A model generated the notes under the pieces. That model was given only the letters and a program-made list of their open reading frames with translations, was not told the origin of the DNA and did no database searches. This document shows, piece by piece, positions 1-15,309 of a stretch of 64,000 nucleotides of DNA. The position numbers and the translations under genes were made by a program. Each line of letters starts with the position of its first letter. Positions within the stretch are counted from its first letter, which is position 1. This stretch comes from Arabidopsis thaliana (Eukaryota; Streptophyta; Magnoliopsida; Brassicales; Brassicaceae), in NCBI RefSeq assembly GCF_000001735.4, contig NC_003075.7, positions 2,667,001 to 2,731,000 of the forward strand, given 5' to 3'.

Positions 1-989
1 CCTCACCTTCTCCTATTTCCAAATCTCTTGATCATACAAGCTAAAATAATAAAGTACACAACATTACTTTGCAGTTTGCTAAGAATCTTCCAACTGAAAA
101 AGTCAATTATTTGGGACTCATCAATTGGTTTACACGTAATGTTCATGCAGGGTTGGCTCTGAGTTCAAGCTGGAAAAGTTGAGCTTGGAACCTCAAATTC
201 TTTCATCATCTAAGGGCCGCTAATATTGTTTAGAAAGGTTGGTAAAGGGTTTGTAGGTGGAAGGTTTGAGATGCCCCTCTTTTCCAGTCAAATACTATTT
301 TTATTAAGTTATTAGAAAAAAATTATCCGCTAGGAAGAGTCATTCGGGAACCGACGTGCTTACATGAGAAAAAAAACATTTCTACTCTTAGCTTTTTTTG
401 CTAAATGGTCTGCTCGAGTGTTAAAACTTCGAGAAAGAAATCTAATACAAAAAGAAGGAAAAAAAAAGCAATAAGAGATCGAAAAGAGGCTAATTATATA
501 AAACCTTTTTCTAGTTAAACTAATGGGTTATATATACATTTACTTTGGAATCCACATATTTTTAAGGCCGGCAATACGATTATCTAATTCGTATTTAGAT
601 GAGAAATTTTCATTTACAAAGGAATTAAACATTTTCTGGTTGGCCTCAATTTAAACCGTTGTGCAACATACACTAAACTTCAGGTTTATTCAAAAAAAAA
701 AAAAAAAATTATTTGCAGGTTTTTATATTGTATTTTATAATCCAAATGCAAAACCTTCGGTTTAGTTTGACATTTACGTTTATAATTAACAAATTTATTT
801 TGCTTCAAATAGTAGGTTCATTTAGAGAAAAATAGTAAACGTACGCAAACAAACAATATATGATTTTGAAGTATTACAGGACATTTACATTTCTGTATAA
901 ATTAAAAAGGGACATAAAACTTTACAAGATCCCCTGTTTGCGGAAGATTACTTTGTTTGTTTATGTATCTACGTATTTAGTTTATAAGT
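1..989. other. Intergenic, no gene seen
   Basis: AT-rich DNA with homopolymer A runs (for example near 691-708). I see no coding exon with splice signals and no recognisable repeat. The last part is probably the 3' flank of the minus-strand bHLH gene. Confidence 0.6.
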
Positions 990-2421
990 TTACAAAGAAT
1001 GGAAGATGCCAGAAACCAGATGTACGTTCATCTCTGCAGCCGAAGCCGCAGCTGCAGCCACGGGATATGAAGCTGAGATCGGCATTAGACATAGTCCACG
1101 GCTCGAAAGATCTACATATCTTCTTGGACTACATTCGTCTTCTTCTACTTCTCCTTGAGTATTGATAGATTTCTTGTTTGAACACTATTAATTATACGAA
1201 TCATTAATTGGTGATGATTAGTTTTGAAAAGATTCTTGATGTCACAAGCAAAAGGACAAGAAAAGAGAGTTGTTATAACATATAACTAATTTTTAAGTAC
1301 CTGCTGTTGTTGAACAGATCCTATGGTGTTCTGTTCTGGATTACTCAATACCTAATTTTTAAATTAAAGAATCAAACGAATTGTTAATTAATTGATTTGA
1401 TTTTGACTGCAAATGAAAAATCAAGAATCTGAACTTACAGTGACTTGTTCTTGAAGAAACTTTATGTACTCTACAGCTTCGTTGAGAACAGAAGCTGTAT
1501 CTGTCTGCAAAGAGTTTAGAAGACAAATCTTTTGAGCTTAAATAAGAAGAAATCAAAGATTAAACATGCGTAAAATACTTAGAGTAATGTTGTTTTAATT
1601 TACCTTGCCAAATGGAGAAACCAGTTGCTGAAGCGCAGTGATTCTATCTCCGAGTTTTTCTTTACGAACTTTGAAGCTTGGCAATGGAGATAGTGTCTCG
1701 AGTCTCGGTCTTTTTAGTAATCGCGGTGAATACTCATCGCTGTTCTCTTCTAATTCTTCACTCCTCTGAAAGAATCATCACATCTTTTGTAATGTTAATT
1801 ACCTCTAAGTATTAGTCACAACAAAAATAGTTAGGTTTTTATGTTTGTTACGTGCCTTTGAAGTAAGATTCTTGTAGTCTTGTGTAATTTGCTCCTTAGA
1901 CGACTTATGGTTTCTGATTTCATGATCCAACAAAGATTCAGCTTCTGAATCGACCAAGAACATGTTATCTAAGAATGGGAAGTTTTCAAGGAGCTCAGAT
2001 TTAGCGTTAGGAATTGTACTTTTGGACCATGGATCCGGTAGTAATTGATCGTTAGGATCGATTAATAGTCCTTCGAAGAAACTATTATGCCTACAAGAAA
2101 TATAAAAGAAAGAATATAAATTTAAGAAAGTTCAATATTATTACTTTGTATGTTAATGTATGTATGCATGTGGACTTACATGTTCATACAACCATCATTA
2201 TGATCGTTAATCTTGTTATCGAAGTTTTGCCATCCGAAATTTGTGACATCAGGGCTAATCTCAGTGGAACATGGCAGCGAGTAGCCAGAGAATACTGCGG
2301 CGGTGTTTGTTGGCGAGCTCCACCAAGCTCCGGTGGAGATTCCTGCGATCTCAAACTCTTCCGTCATGTTCTTAATTGTGTAGTTTACTTTGGAATTTAA
2401 TGTCGAAGTTGCATGAGACAT
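990..2421 (-). CDS. bHLH114: bHLH transcription factor, atypical basic region
   Basis: Probable nuclear transcription factor with six coding exons on the minus strand. Exon 1 runs from the ATG at 2421 to a GTAAGT donor at 2180, and exon 2 starts at 2090 in matching phase. The exon near 1768-1603 ends in an acidic stretch and then a helix reading KVRKEKLGDRITALQQLVSP, and the next exon (about 1503-1438) gives helix 2, TDTASVLNEAVEYIKFLQEQ. Together these form the bHLH dimerisation domain. The basic part lacks the usual His-Glu-Arg E-box reader, so canonical E-box binding is doubtful. The last exon encodes an Ala-rich tail ending GIFHSL before the stop at 990-992. The architecture fits the plant bHLH103/113/114/123 group. 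The symbol is from memory of the locus order upstream of PSBQ2. Confidence 0.85.
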
Positions 2422-5092
2422 GATGTTTATTACATAGTGTATTTATATGTAGGCATGAGTCCATCAAAATTATAATTTAAACGGAAAACTACAATTACTA
2501 AATAATATATCTAGCTACCCTCTTAACCATAATACGTCTCTATACCTATTGATGATTATGAAAATAACGCATCTCATTGGACACACTCTTGTGTTCGTGT
2601 TTACGTTAAATTATAGAGTAATCTATTTATTAAAAATCATTTGCAAATACTAAATACAGGAACAGGAAGTTGACAGGATATAAATAAAATAAAAAATAAT
2701 CAAAAAGTATTTTACGTTAATATGCTTTTGTAAAACATGTTTGACAAAATTAAAGAAAAAAAAAATTCTGAATTGATTTAAAAGGTAAGAATATTGTAAC
2801 ACAATGCAAATATCTCTTTCGTAAATCAGAATTATATATTTGCTCTTGATAGGCTAAACTAAATGTCCACGTTGAACAAGTTTTATTGTTTAATAAAAAC
2901 ACGAATATCTACTTTTTTGGAATGATTTGAAAATATTCATGTTTGAAGGAATTAGATAAAGCAAAAAGGATATTTGGATTTTGGTGAAAGGTTTTCTTTT
3001 TAAAATGGTTAGGTAATCTCTATTTATTTGGTTTTCTTCTAATTTTACGTTTAAAAATGTGCACAAATTAATAACATTAGACTACAGAAATACCGATTTC
3101 GATTTAAAAAAAAAAAATATTATTTGACAAAATCTTGCAAGGAATTTTGAAACAGTGTGGTAGTTTTTTGGAGAGAAGTCCACTCTGAAGTATTTTAGTG
3201 CGTGTTTACCGGGACTGAGCGGATCAGCCGATAGAGTTTATCAAAAAAGAAAAAAAAATCTGAAACGGTTTGGTCTGGTGTTAATAATAAATGTTGCAAA
3301 AAAAAAAATATAACAAAAAGGACATAAAAGGTGATTCGAAATAAATGAATAAGAGGAAATTCACATGAATAAATAAATAACAATAAGTCAACTGTTGACA
3401 TATAAGTACAATTAGTAATAGGTAAATACGTTTTGTGTGGATTAAGTCATACCACCCAATCGAATTCTCTTGGGTTTTAGGGGTTGTCTTCATTTTTACT
3501 TTGGAAATGTTCCCAAATCTTCTTTTAATATACATACAATATATGCTCATGTCATCTGATTTGACTCCTTAACCACAATTCCACTATTAGTTAATTGAAA
3601 TATTTGGTTAACCTATCTAATCTCATATTATATGATTATTATATGTATATCTACTTTTTTCCTTTCTTTTTATAAAATAATCAGCTTTGCGGTCTAAGTC
3701 AATTTGGCTTCGAGGGATACATAATCCCTAAACTAAACATGTCTAACTACTTAATTATAAGTTTTTCCTGTTAAAGTAAGACTTAGTTTAGTTTGAAAAA
3801 GTCCATATAGTACTATCGATCTCATCATAATTTTTTTAAATCATGTCATCAAACTGTAGTTGTAGAGTTTAAGATTTGATTAGATTTAGAAATATAGTGT
3901 ATTTTAGGTTTGGTAACTGGTAAGTGTTCTTTAATTTATAGAGATCAAAGTAAATTTGGATGTGACTTCCGTTTGATAGAATCTTTAAAAGCTAATTAAA
4001 GTTTCGGTCAACCATATGACGTTTAAACCTTAAGCACATACAAAAACTTCTTTGTTGACTTATAGGACATGACAATTAAACGACCATGGTCTAACCTCCT
4101 CCTTGTCATATCATGAAATTTGTTATATCATTATACCTAATTAAAATCTAAAGTTTAGATTATCTCGCGCGTGGAGTGGGAAGAACACTTAGAAAAAGTG
4201 AAGCGATTAACAAGAAGAAGAATAAAAACTTATAAAAGTGTTAATGGTTTAAGTGTCCTCGGCCTTTGACCTAATCACACGTATATTTTTTATTATCTTC
4301 ACGATCTATGTTAAAATATATTGTTCACTATAGTATGATTAATTTATACATTTGATGTATGTATATGATGTATGTATGTATGTAAAGGATAATCAGTAGT
4401 GTGTACGTAATATAGACTAGAAGTGTATGATAAATATTAATTGAACTAAACTTTAAGAAAAATCTCTATGTTACCTATTCTATATCAATTAGAAAATGAA
4501 GCTAAATTAATTGCATATCTTACTTGAATATCATGTGTCTTAACATCGATTTTCTTTTACATTCCTGACATCAAGACCTCAAAAAGACAGAATCTCAAGC
4601 CCTCATTCTGATTCCTAAGATGACAAAGTAACTTTCACATACAAATATGTTGAGGGACTACTATCTGCATGAAACTGTGACAAATGCATGGTTGTTGTTG
4701 TTATCAATCCATTAATTTCTGTATAAAAGAAAATTTGATATTAATTTTAGTTAAAATTTCCAATCAAAACTCTTTGAAAAGTTGTGGTATGTCATCTAAT
4801 TTATGATGGAACAAAGGTTAATTTGATCACGAAGTTGGTGTAAAACTGATAATGGGAATGATGAGGACGGGAATGCTCAGAATCAGAACATGAACTTACA
4901 AAGTGGTCAGCTCGAGGACGAATATATAATGTTTTGCTAAAGAGCCAGCCAATATATTGGTTAAAACTTGAAACTGAAATTAGAGATAACCGATTTGATC
5001 AGACAAGAAGAGAAGGAGAAAGACAAAGTACTTGGATAGCAGTAATTATAATAACATCGACATCAACAGATTACAACGCAAGTCTTTCTTCA
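2422..5092. other. Long intergenic region, no gene seen
   Basis: About 2.7 kb of AT-rich sequence between the bHLH promoter and the 3' end of PSBQ2. It contains poly(A)/poly(T) runs and a short ATGT microsatellite near 4358-4384. No coding exon, RNA gene or bounded transposon was recognised. The part next to 2421 should hold the bHLH promoter. Confidence 0.5.
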
Positions 5093-6170
5093 TTAACCGA
5101 GCTTGGCAAGAACATTGTTCAAACTCGAGACAGTTTCTGAGTAATACTTCTCAGCATCTGGGCTACTCTTTGATCTCGCCGCATAGTCCAACTTCCACAT
5201 AAGAAAATCAACAAAACAACAATCTCAGATTAACCCAAACTTAGGAAGAATCTTGTGCATAAAAAAAATCAATGCACACTCTAACTTCTTTACCAAGAAA
5301 CCGCTAGAAAACAAAACCCTAAAGAAAGAAAAAACTTACGTTGTCAATGGTTTGGAAAAGCTTTGCGGTGAGATCTTTAAGGCTTTGCTTCTCTTCCTTA
5401 GGCTTAGCGGAGATAACGGTGTTGAGATCGTAACGGAGGTACGATGCTCTTAAACGGAGATCGTTCTGAACATAGGGCCAAGCTTTTTTGTCGATAAATG
5501 ACTTAACGTTGATGATCTCTTTAGCAGAATCTTTGGCTCTAGCTGCAGCTTCTGTTGGTGACAATGGTTGTATGTAAAATCTATCTTTCAATGCCAATGA
5601 AAAGTCTCTTGCTTGGTCTGAGTTATCTGTTCCAGCTGCTCACACACAAAAAAACAAAAACAAAAGCAGAACCATAATCAATCAAACAGAACCGGTCTCT
5701 ATAATCTAATTACTAAAACTTTTATCTTACAAAAGTGATTAAAGATACGTTTGATAAAAACCTAAATTATAACCATGCAAGCTATAACACAATAATTTCG
5801 TTTTGTTATCTCCTTAACCAAAAAAATAGTATTAGTCATTATGTGAAATTTAATTAAATTAGTTTTACTTACGTAGGCCACCGGAAGGAAGTGGAGGACC
5901 ACCAACTTTGATCGGAATAGCTTCGGCGAAAACAGCTTTAACGAATGAACCACCGGCTAAACCAGCCGCCACGAGTCCAATCACTGACCGGCGACTACTT
6001 TCTGGTACTGACACGTTCTGCTGAGCCCTGATCACAAGTCCGGTTCTCTGAGACCCAACCGAGACTCTTGAGATGTTCAAACGGTTTGAGCCGTTGATCT
6101 GTAAACTTCCTTCAAGGACAGCCTGAGATGCTCCACGTAAGCCAGCCATCGAAGTCACTGCTTGAGCCAT
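5093..6170 (-). CDS. PSBQ2: PsbQ, oxygen-evolving complex 16-kDa subunit of photosystem II
   Basis: Extrinsic photosystem II protein that sits on the lumen side and stabilises the oxygen-evolving complex. There are three exons: 6170-5873 (ATG at 6168-6170, [13 protein letters not shown]), about 5630-5336, and about 5190-5093. The N-terminus is a chloroplast transit sequence. It is followed by a lumen-targeting segment with a twin arginine ([16 protein letters not shown]) and a cleavage region around AFAEA/AVFAEA, the pattern of a Tat-dependent thylakoid passenger. The mature part is a four-helix bundle domain (for example [19 protein letters not shown]) ending NNVLAKLG. Total length is about 230 aa, normal for the family. 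An upstream-extended reading to 6266 is possible but the transit peptide starts at 6170. Two CACGTG G-boxes lie upstream. Confidence 0.95.
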
Positions 6171-6314
6171 TTTTTTTTTATCTGCTTTGAATAATTGATT
6201 AGTGAAGTGTTGAGTTATAATTTTTGGTGTTTGGTTATGTGACAAAGAATACCTTATCTGATTCACGTTGTTACTTAGATTACTCGGATATGGTTTTAAC
6301 TACTAATATGTTGA

Positions 6315-6388
6315 CACGTGGTTTCTTGATTCTCAGTTTTGCCACATAGGATTGAGATCGAGTGTTCCCAGAATGCGATTGTCACGTG
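6315..6388 (-). promoter_or_regulatory. Pair of G-boxes upstream of PSBQ2
   Basis: CACGTG occurs at 6315-6320 and again at 6383-6388, about 145 and 213 bp upstream of the PSBQ2 ATG. G-boxes bind bZIP and bHLH factors such as HY5 and PIFs and are common in light-regulated photosynthesis genes. Light control is inferred, not shown. Confidence 0.45.
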
Positions 6389-7054
6389 GCTGAATGACGT
6401 GGAAATTGACCAATTCGGTTAAACCTAGTCAAAGTTAATTGAAAACCGGTTTCGATAATATCTAAGCAAATTGTAACTTAAATCCAATCCAACTTGACAA
6501 ATAAATGAAATCCCTTATTGTTAAAAAAAAGTACAAATTGAAAAATAGATAATTTTGGCCTCAATTTCAATTTTGGATTTTGTACATAGCCATTAAGAAT
6601 AATTTGGTCAATTCAATCTATTAAAGTTTATATGATCCACATTTTTAATTTCGGGTGGGTTAGGAATAATAGTCACTTATTCACGAATTCAAATACCTAA
6701 TCATGTTTAGCATCCAAAGTAGACAATCTTAACCGTTCAACAATATTGGTATCACTACTTCATTTTGGTATCTAAATATGAGCATATTTCATTCCAAAAA
6801 GAATTATAATCACAAAAATAATAATAATAAAAAAACTTATAATCACAAAAAAAATTACACCGTTTTTACTATTTTACATTTTTGTTACTACTTTACTTAT
6901 ATTTAAATTACATACACACATTAAAACACATTATTTTAATCACTAAATAACAACTAACCAATAAAAATCTCAATCATTATTTATAAAAATTTAAAATAAA
7001 AGAAATATTTTATAAATTTATAATATAAATATAATCAAATACTTAATTAAAAAC
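6389..7054. other. AT-rich intergenic DNA, possible Helitron body
   Basis: No gene. From about 6840 the sequence becomes extremely A/T-rich with short degenerate A-runs and may be the body of the Helitron whose probable 3' end is at 7630. The 5' Helitron end was not located. Confidence 0.35.
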
Positions 7055-7630
7055 CATATAAGATTGACGACCTGAAAGAGGATGGATCAAATGCAACTTT
7101 GATGGCTCATTCGTTAATGGAGATGTAGAAAGTAAAGCAGGTTGGGTTGTTCGGGATAGTAATGGAAGTTATCTACTGGCGGGTCAGGCTATAGGAAGAA
7201 AGGTGGACAATGCTCTGGAGAGTGAAATTCAAGCGCTAATCATTTCAATGCAGCACTGTTGGAGTCATGGTTACAAACGGGTTTGCTTTGAAGGAGATAA
7301 CAAGATGCTGTTTGACCTAATCAACGGATCCAAGGTACATTTTGGCGTTCACAACTGGATACGAGACGTTCATTGGTGGTCAAGGAAGTTTGAATCAATC
7401 CATTTCAATTGGATAAGAAGACATCACAATGTTCCAGCTGATATTCTTGCTAAAGCTCCTCTCCAAAACCAATCTTTATTCCTTAATCATTTTTGGGTTC
7501 CTAATGTAATAAGCTATGCTTTACATTGTGACTACACTGCTGATTTATAAATCAATAAGATGATGATGACAAAAAAAAAAAAAAAACATATAAAACCGAG
7601 GCCCGCTGTAAACCACGGGTTGAATCCTAG
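7055..7630 (+). mobile_element. Probable Helitron 3' terminus (interrupted by the LINE)
   Basis: After the LINE poly(A) the sequence continues with a short hairpin (stem cccg/cggg, about 7601-7619) and then CTAG at 7627-7630 followed by T. A hairpin just before CTRR and insertion before T are the known 3' signature of plant Helitrons. Joining the DNA on either side of the LINE gives an unbroken AT-rich Helitron-like tail. The 5' end is not identified, so the call is tentative. Confidence 0.4.
7062..7586 (+). mobile_element. 5'-truncated LINE (non-LTR retrotransposon) tail with RNase H domain
   Basis: An open frame running from before 7080 to 7550 encodes an RNase H-like domain of the kind found at the C-terminus of plant L1-type LINEs. 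It reads GWIKCNFDGS (first Asp), then ALESEIQAL (Glu), FEGDNK (Asp) and HHNVPADILAK (last Asp), so the acidic catalytic set is visible. An A-run at 7571-7586 follows the stop, which fits target-primed insertion. CATATAA occurs on both sides (7055-7061 and 7587-7593) and is a plausible short target duplication. Only the 3' end of the element is present, so it cannot move. Confidence 0.7.
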
Positions 7631-8337
7631 TTAAAGTAAGTAATAACTCTCCAAAATTATCCCAAAATCGAATATTAACTGCGAATCAAACTAAAAACAA
7701 GAATTTGAAACTTTTAAAACCCTTCATTTTATACAAAATAAAAGAAAAATAATTTTATAAAAAGATTTAACCATAAAATAGAAACCAATTTGATTAATAT
7801 CTTACTTTTTTTTCTTTCCCATAATTTATTTAGCCAACAAAAAGTCACGCAAAATATGGAATATCACTAGTGTTAATGGACCGAGTTTTAAGTCAATTGG
7901 CTCAAATGGAGCCTATACTTTATATAATAATAATTTAAATATTAATGGACAAGAGTAACGTTACAATGTTGATGGGCCTGAAAGTTAAGTCAATTGGCCT
8001 GAGAGTAAGTATCTAAGGAAAAAAAAGATTATTGTTTAATGCTGATGGGCCTGAAAGTTAATATTATAATCGAGGAGAAGAGTAACGTTACAATTTTGAC
8101 AAGAGTCCGCCGATCTGTTTTCAAATATTCAAACAACAGGCTCCTCCTTCTTCCTTCCTCCTTCCTCAATTCTTAAAATCTCCCCCATTAGGAAAAAAGC
8201 AAGAACCCTAATTTCCCATCTCAGATTCAGAAAAAACCAGGTCTGATTTCTCCCGGGTTCTTAAGAAATCCGCCGCCGATCTCGGGATTGAGATTTGGAT
8301 CCTATTGACGAGCCTAAGGTGAAGCAATCCATCGAAG
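7631..8337 (+). promoter_or_regulatory. ATK5 upstream region with local repeats
   Basis: This stretch contains two copies of AGAGTAACGTTACAA (about 7943-7957 and 8079-8093) and two copies of TGATGGGCCTGAAAGTTAA (about 7971 and 8043). The GGGCC cores resemble site-II/TCP-type elements common in promoters of proliferation genes. The block just before the ATG at 8338 is a CT-rich 5' leader. Regulation is inferred from motif content only. Confidence 0.4.
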
Positions 8338-11300
8338 ATGCCACTTCGCAACCAGAATCGCGCTCCTTTACCTAGTCCAAACGTCGTAAGCCTTCTTCTT
8401 TCTTTTATTTTCCTTCTTCTAAGAGAGAAGCGGAGATTGTAAAAGTCATAACGATATTTTTCAGTTTAATTGTTTGATTTAGGGTTTTGTTCAATTGAGA
8501 AGATCTTGTGGGTTCTCTTGAGAAATTGATTCATAAAAGTCTGTGGCTTTACTTAATTTTGTTGGTTTTTGAACTATGTTTAAGAAAAAGGAAGCGCTCT
8601 CAAGTATTCCTTTTGACAAGCGAAGGAAGGAGACGCAAGGTACTGGAAGAAGACAAGTGCTTTCGACAGTGAACAGACAAGATGCGAACAGCGATGTGGG
8701 AAGCACAGAGGAGTGTGGTAAAGTTGAGTTTACAAAAGATGAAGTGTTGGCTTTGCTTAACGAGAGAGCTAAAGCTGGAAAATTTGATACCAAGGTTTGT
8801 GAACCGAATAACCAATTGGTTGATTATAGGAGATTCTAAGAAAAAAATCACTTTAATATGTATTTGCATTGTGGTACTAATAGGGTAAGATTGAGCAAAT
8901 GACGGATATTATCAAGAAGCTTAAGGTCTGTGTTAGATGGTACCAACAAGTGGATGAAACTCATGTTCAAGACAAGGAAAATCTTTCTTCTTCTCTTCAA
9001 TCTGCAGAGAAAAGATACAGTGATAAAGGTGAATTTTAGTTTTCTAGTTACATGTTTGGTTCTCACATCGTTTTGTGTACACTGAATATGGACTTGATTT
9101 CTCATTATTTCTAGAGTTGGATGCAAAGACCAAAGAGGAAGAGCTACGAGCAACTATAACAGAGATGAAGGAGAACATAGAATCACTTCAGGAAAAGCTG
9201 TCCAAGGAGAAGTTGAGTAAACTGGTAAGGATTTATCGCTCAAAGAATCGTTTATCATTGTGCAAACTTATCTCCTAAAGAATCGTTTATCAAGTTTGGT
9301 GACTCTTAATTGGTTATGACTACTAGGATGCAATTGAAAATCACAGAAGAGAAAAAGATTGTAGAGTTGTAGCTGAGAAGCTTCAGGTTTCTCTCAGAGA
9401 AGAGCTTGACAAAGTTAAAGAGGAAAAAATGGCTGCGAAGCAGAAGGTACTTAAGATTTGCTTTTCGCTAATGTGTTGTTTACTTGTTTCATTCTCTGTT
9501 AACTCCTCTTAGCTCTTGGCTCAATCTTTTAGTTGTTGTGTTAACTGGAATGTTTTCTTTCTTTCTAGGTGACGTCTCTAGAAGATATGTACAAGAGGCT
9601 GCAAGAGTACAACACAAGTTTGCAACAATATAACACCAAACTCCAGACTGATCTTGAAGTAGCTAGAGAGGCTCACACTCGTGCTGAAAAAGAAAAGTCA
9701 AGTATACTGGAGAATCTTACTACACTAAGAGGTCACAGTAAATCACTACAAGATCAATTAGCATCGAGCCGGGTAAATATCCCTGGTCTACAAACGTGAT
9801 TCTTGTATTTCTTAATTTGTGATTGATTTTTCATTGCATCTTACTTCGTTTATCTTCCCCTTTTGTGATCAAGGTTTCACAAGATGAAGCGGTAAAACAA
9901 AAGGATTCATTGCTGATGGAAGTTAATAACCTTCAAAGCGAGCTGCAACAAGTCCGTGATGATCGTGATCGCCATGTTGTACAGTCACAAAAGCTGGCTG
10001 GTGAGATACTGATGTATAAGGAGAGTGTTGGAAAGTCATCTCATGAGTTGGACATTCTTATAGCCAAATCAGGATCTTTAGAGGTTAGTCAAAGTCGACG
10101 TTTCACATCCTTGCCTTATATTTTCAATATTCTGACAATGTCAATCTTATGCTGCAGGAAACATGTTCGTTGCAAAAAGAGCGTATTAAAATGTTGGAGC
10201 AGGAATTAGCTTTTGCTAAGGAAAAGCTTAAGGTATTATGCGATCAAGTACCTTTGGAATTTTGATTGGTGATCTGCCAACTTTCAGATACTCTTTAGTT
10301 TGCCAATTGTTTCTTTACACTGACATACGTTTATTTGCTTTCTACAGATGGTGGATTTATCTATGTCTCATACAATGACAGAATTTGAGGAGCAGAAACA
10401 ATGTATGCATGAACTGCAAGATCGCCTTGCAGACACGGAGCGTCAACTTTTTGAAGGAGAGTTATTAAGGAAAAAGCTTCATAACACCATTCTTGTAAGA
10501 AAATGTCGTTTTGGAAACACTTTTCAGTTATAGTATGACTTTCTTTATGGCCGCTAAGCAAAGCTTTTATTCCAGGAACTCAAAGGAAACATACGCGTGT
10601 TCTGCCGAGTGCGCCCCTTGCTACCAGATGATGGAGGACGCCAAGAGGCCAGTGTTATTGCCTATCCTACATCAACTGAATCTCTTGGTAGAGGCATTGA
10701 TGTGGTCCAAAGTGGTAAATTCAGCAACCCACCTTATTACTTTGCTCAATTAGGATATGTCTGTACTAGAGTTTAATACATTTTTATTGCCTTGTGCTAC
10801 TTGGGGGTCTCAGGTAACAAACATCCTTTCACTTTCGACAAGGTCTTCGACCACGGAGCTTCTCAGGAGGAAGTATTCTTTGAAATATCTCAACTTGTGC
10901 AGAGCGCATTGGATGGCTACAAGGTTCAATATCTTCCTTGTTTTGACTTTCTTGTAGATAGATACCTAAGATGCAAATTCTAGTTAGATAGAAGTAGTAT
11001 TTGACTCATGGTTATTGTCCTTATGTAGTTGAATTTATTAAGAACTCCTGTTTATGTGAAGCAGACTACACTTTGACTGATTCCTTTGTTACTGCACCAA
11101 CTCTTGTTTAAATGAGACAGACATCACTTTGACTGATTCTTCTGTCATTGCATCTTTCTCAAATCTTTGTGGACACAGGTTTGTATTTTTGCCTACGGTC
11201 AGACAGGTTCTGGCAAAACCTATACCATGATGGGCAGGCCTGAAACACCAGAACAGAAAGGACTGATCCCTCGATCACTCGAACAAATATTCAAAACCAG

Positions 11301-12482
11301 CCAAAGTCTTAGTACACAAGGCTGGAAATACAAGATGCAGGTAAATATTTCTCCAAGAATGTTCTGACTTTTGTTGAATGCTTTCACTGTTAGCATTGTT
11401 TTGATCGAATTTTAATTGTAGGTCTCAATGTTGGAGATATATAATGAGTCCATCAGAGACTTGTTGTCTACAAGCCGAACGATTGCTATAGAATCTGTGC
11501 GGGCAGACAGTAGCACATCTGGAAGACAATATACAATCACACATGATGTTAATGGAAACACTCATGTTAGCGACCTGACAATAGTAGATGTATGCAGCAT
11601 TGGACAAATTTCCTCACTTTTGCAACAAGCTGCTCAGAGCAGGTTTGTCTATAAGTTTTGGGAACTTTTTTCTTCAAAGAGCATGGCTTTTGAGAATATT
11701 GTTACACTGTCGTTTCTGTATAGTTACATCGTAAACCTCTTATTTGTAGGTCTGTTGGGAAGACGCATATGAATGAACAATCATCAAGAAGTCATTTCGT
11801 GTTTACTCTTAGGATTTCTGGTGTGAATGAGGTTAATATCTTTTGTCTTTCAGGTTTATGTTTTGTGTTGTAGATTTATTTCTCACTTATGAAAACACCA
11901 ACACTCTCTCCTATTTCAGAGCACTGAACAGCAAGTACAAGGTGTTCTTAACCTAATTGATCTTGCTGGAAGTGAGCGACTTTCAAGGAGCGGGGCAACC
12001 GGAGACCGGTTAAAGGAGACACAGGTTTTTGCTTTTAAAATACGGTCTTCTAAGTTATTCCCATAAATTTTTTGGACTTTCCCTCTAATCTTTGTTGTTT
12101 CCTTCAACAGGCTATAAACAAAAGCTTGTCTGCATTGAGTGATGTTATATTTGCATTGGCAAAGAAAGAGGATCATGTACCTTTCAGAAACTCAAAGTTA
12201 ACATATCTGCTCCAGGTTAGATAACATTTTTACTTCTGAATCATTATGCAAATAATCTGTCTATCTAGCTCTTTCTAATTAAGGAGAATCATTTTTAAAC
12301 AGCCATGTTTAGGAGGGGACTCAAAGACCTTAATGTTTGTGAACATATCACCTGATCCATCTTCAACTGGAGAGTCTCTATGCTCTCTTCGGTTTGCTGC
12401 TAGAGTTAATGCATGTGAGATTGGAATACCTCGCAGACAAACTTCCGCAAAACTCCTCGACTCTCGCCTAAGTTACGGTTAA
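8338..12482 (+). CDS. ATK5: Kinesin-14 minus-end motor ATK5
   Basis: C-terminal-motor kinesin that crosslinks and focuses spindle microtubules. There are many exons. The first is short (ATG at 8338, [16 protein letters not shown]), followed by a basic N-terminal tail that in this family binds microtubules. A long coiled coil comes next (about residues 120-420, exons from about 8883 to 10494). The neck [13 protein letters not shown] leads into the motor domain, with P-loop GQTGSGKT (near 11200), switch I NEQSSRSH (near 11775) and switch [11 protein letters not shown] (near 11958). The neck lying directly N-terminal to the motor is diagnostic of minus-end-directed kinesin-14. The last exon ends SRLSYG at 12482. 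Predicted length is about 790 aa, full for the family, with no break seen. Confidence 0.95.
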
Positions 12483-12792
12483 CACTGGTGGTTCGAGTCT
12501 CTCTTTCATCTGTATAACAACAACAACATTTGTTTTAGAGGTTTGTAATTTCTGATTGTGGTTTTGACTTATATTTTTCTGTACCAAGCTCGATGGTTCA
12601 TATGAATCGGGTACTTTACCAAGCTTGCTGTCTTGGCAATGTTGTGTGAGGAAATCTCAAATCTCCCTGATTGGCATTTTTAGAGCTTTTTCGGTTATGT
12701 AATTGTCTTTTAGGACATAACTAAATAAGTTTTTGCTTTGTTTCACATAGTTACAAGTTACAACATAACATTACTGGAACTAATTGTTGAAG
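12483..12792. other. Convergent 3' flanks of ATK5 and CRK25
   Basis: The 310-bp gap between two convergent genes holds the ATK5 3' UTR and the CRK25 3' UTR on the other strand. No other feature was seen. Confidence 0.6.

Positions 12793-15309
<2,517 letters not shown>

Noticed and set aside
860-1165. 101-codon plus-strand frame
   Set aside because: It overlaps the last coding exon of the bHLH gene on the other strand and has no domain.
12484-12505. tRNA-like B box (GGTTCGAGTC) after ATK5
   Set aside because: No A box or cloverleaf upstream; the preceding bases are the ATK5 coding end.
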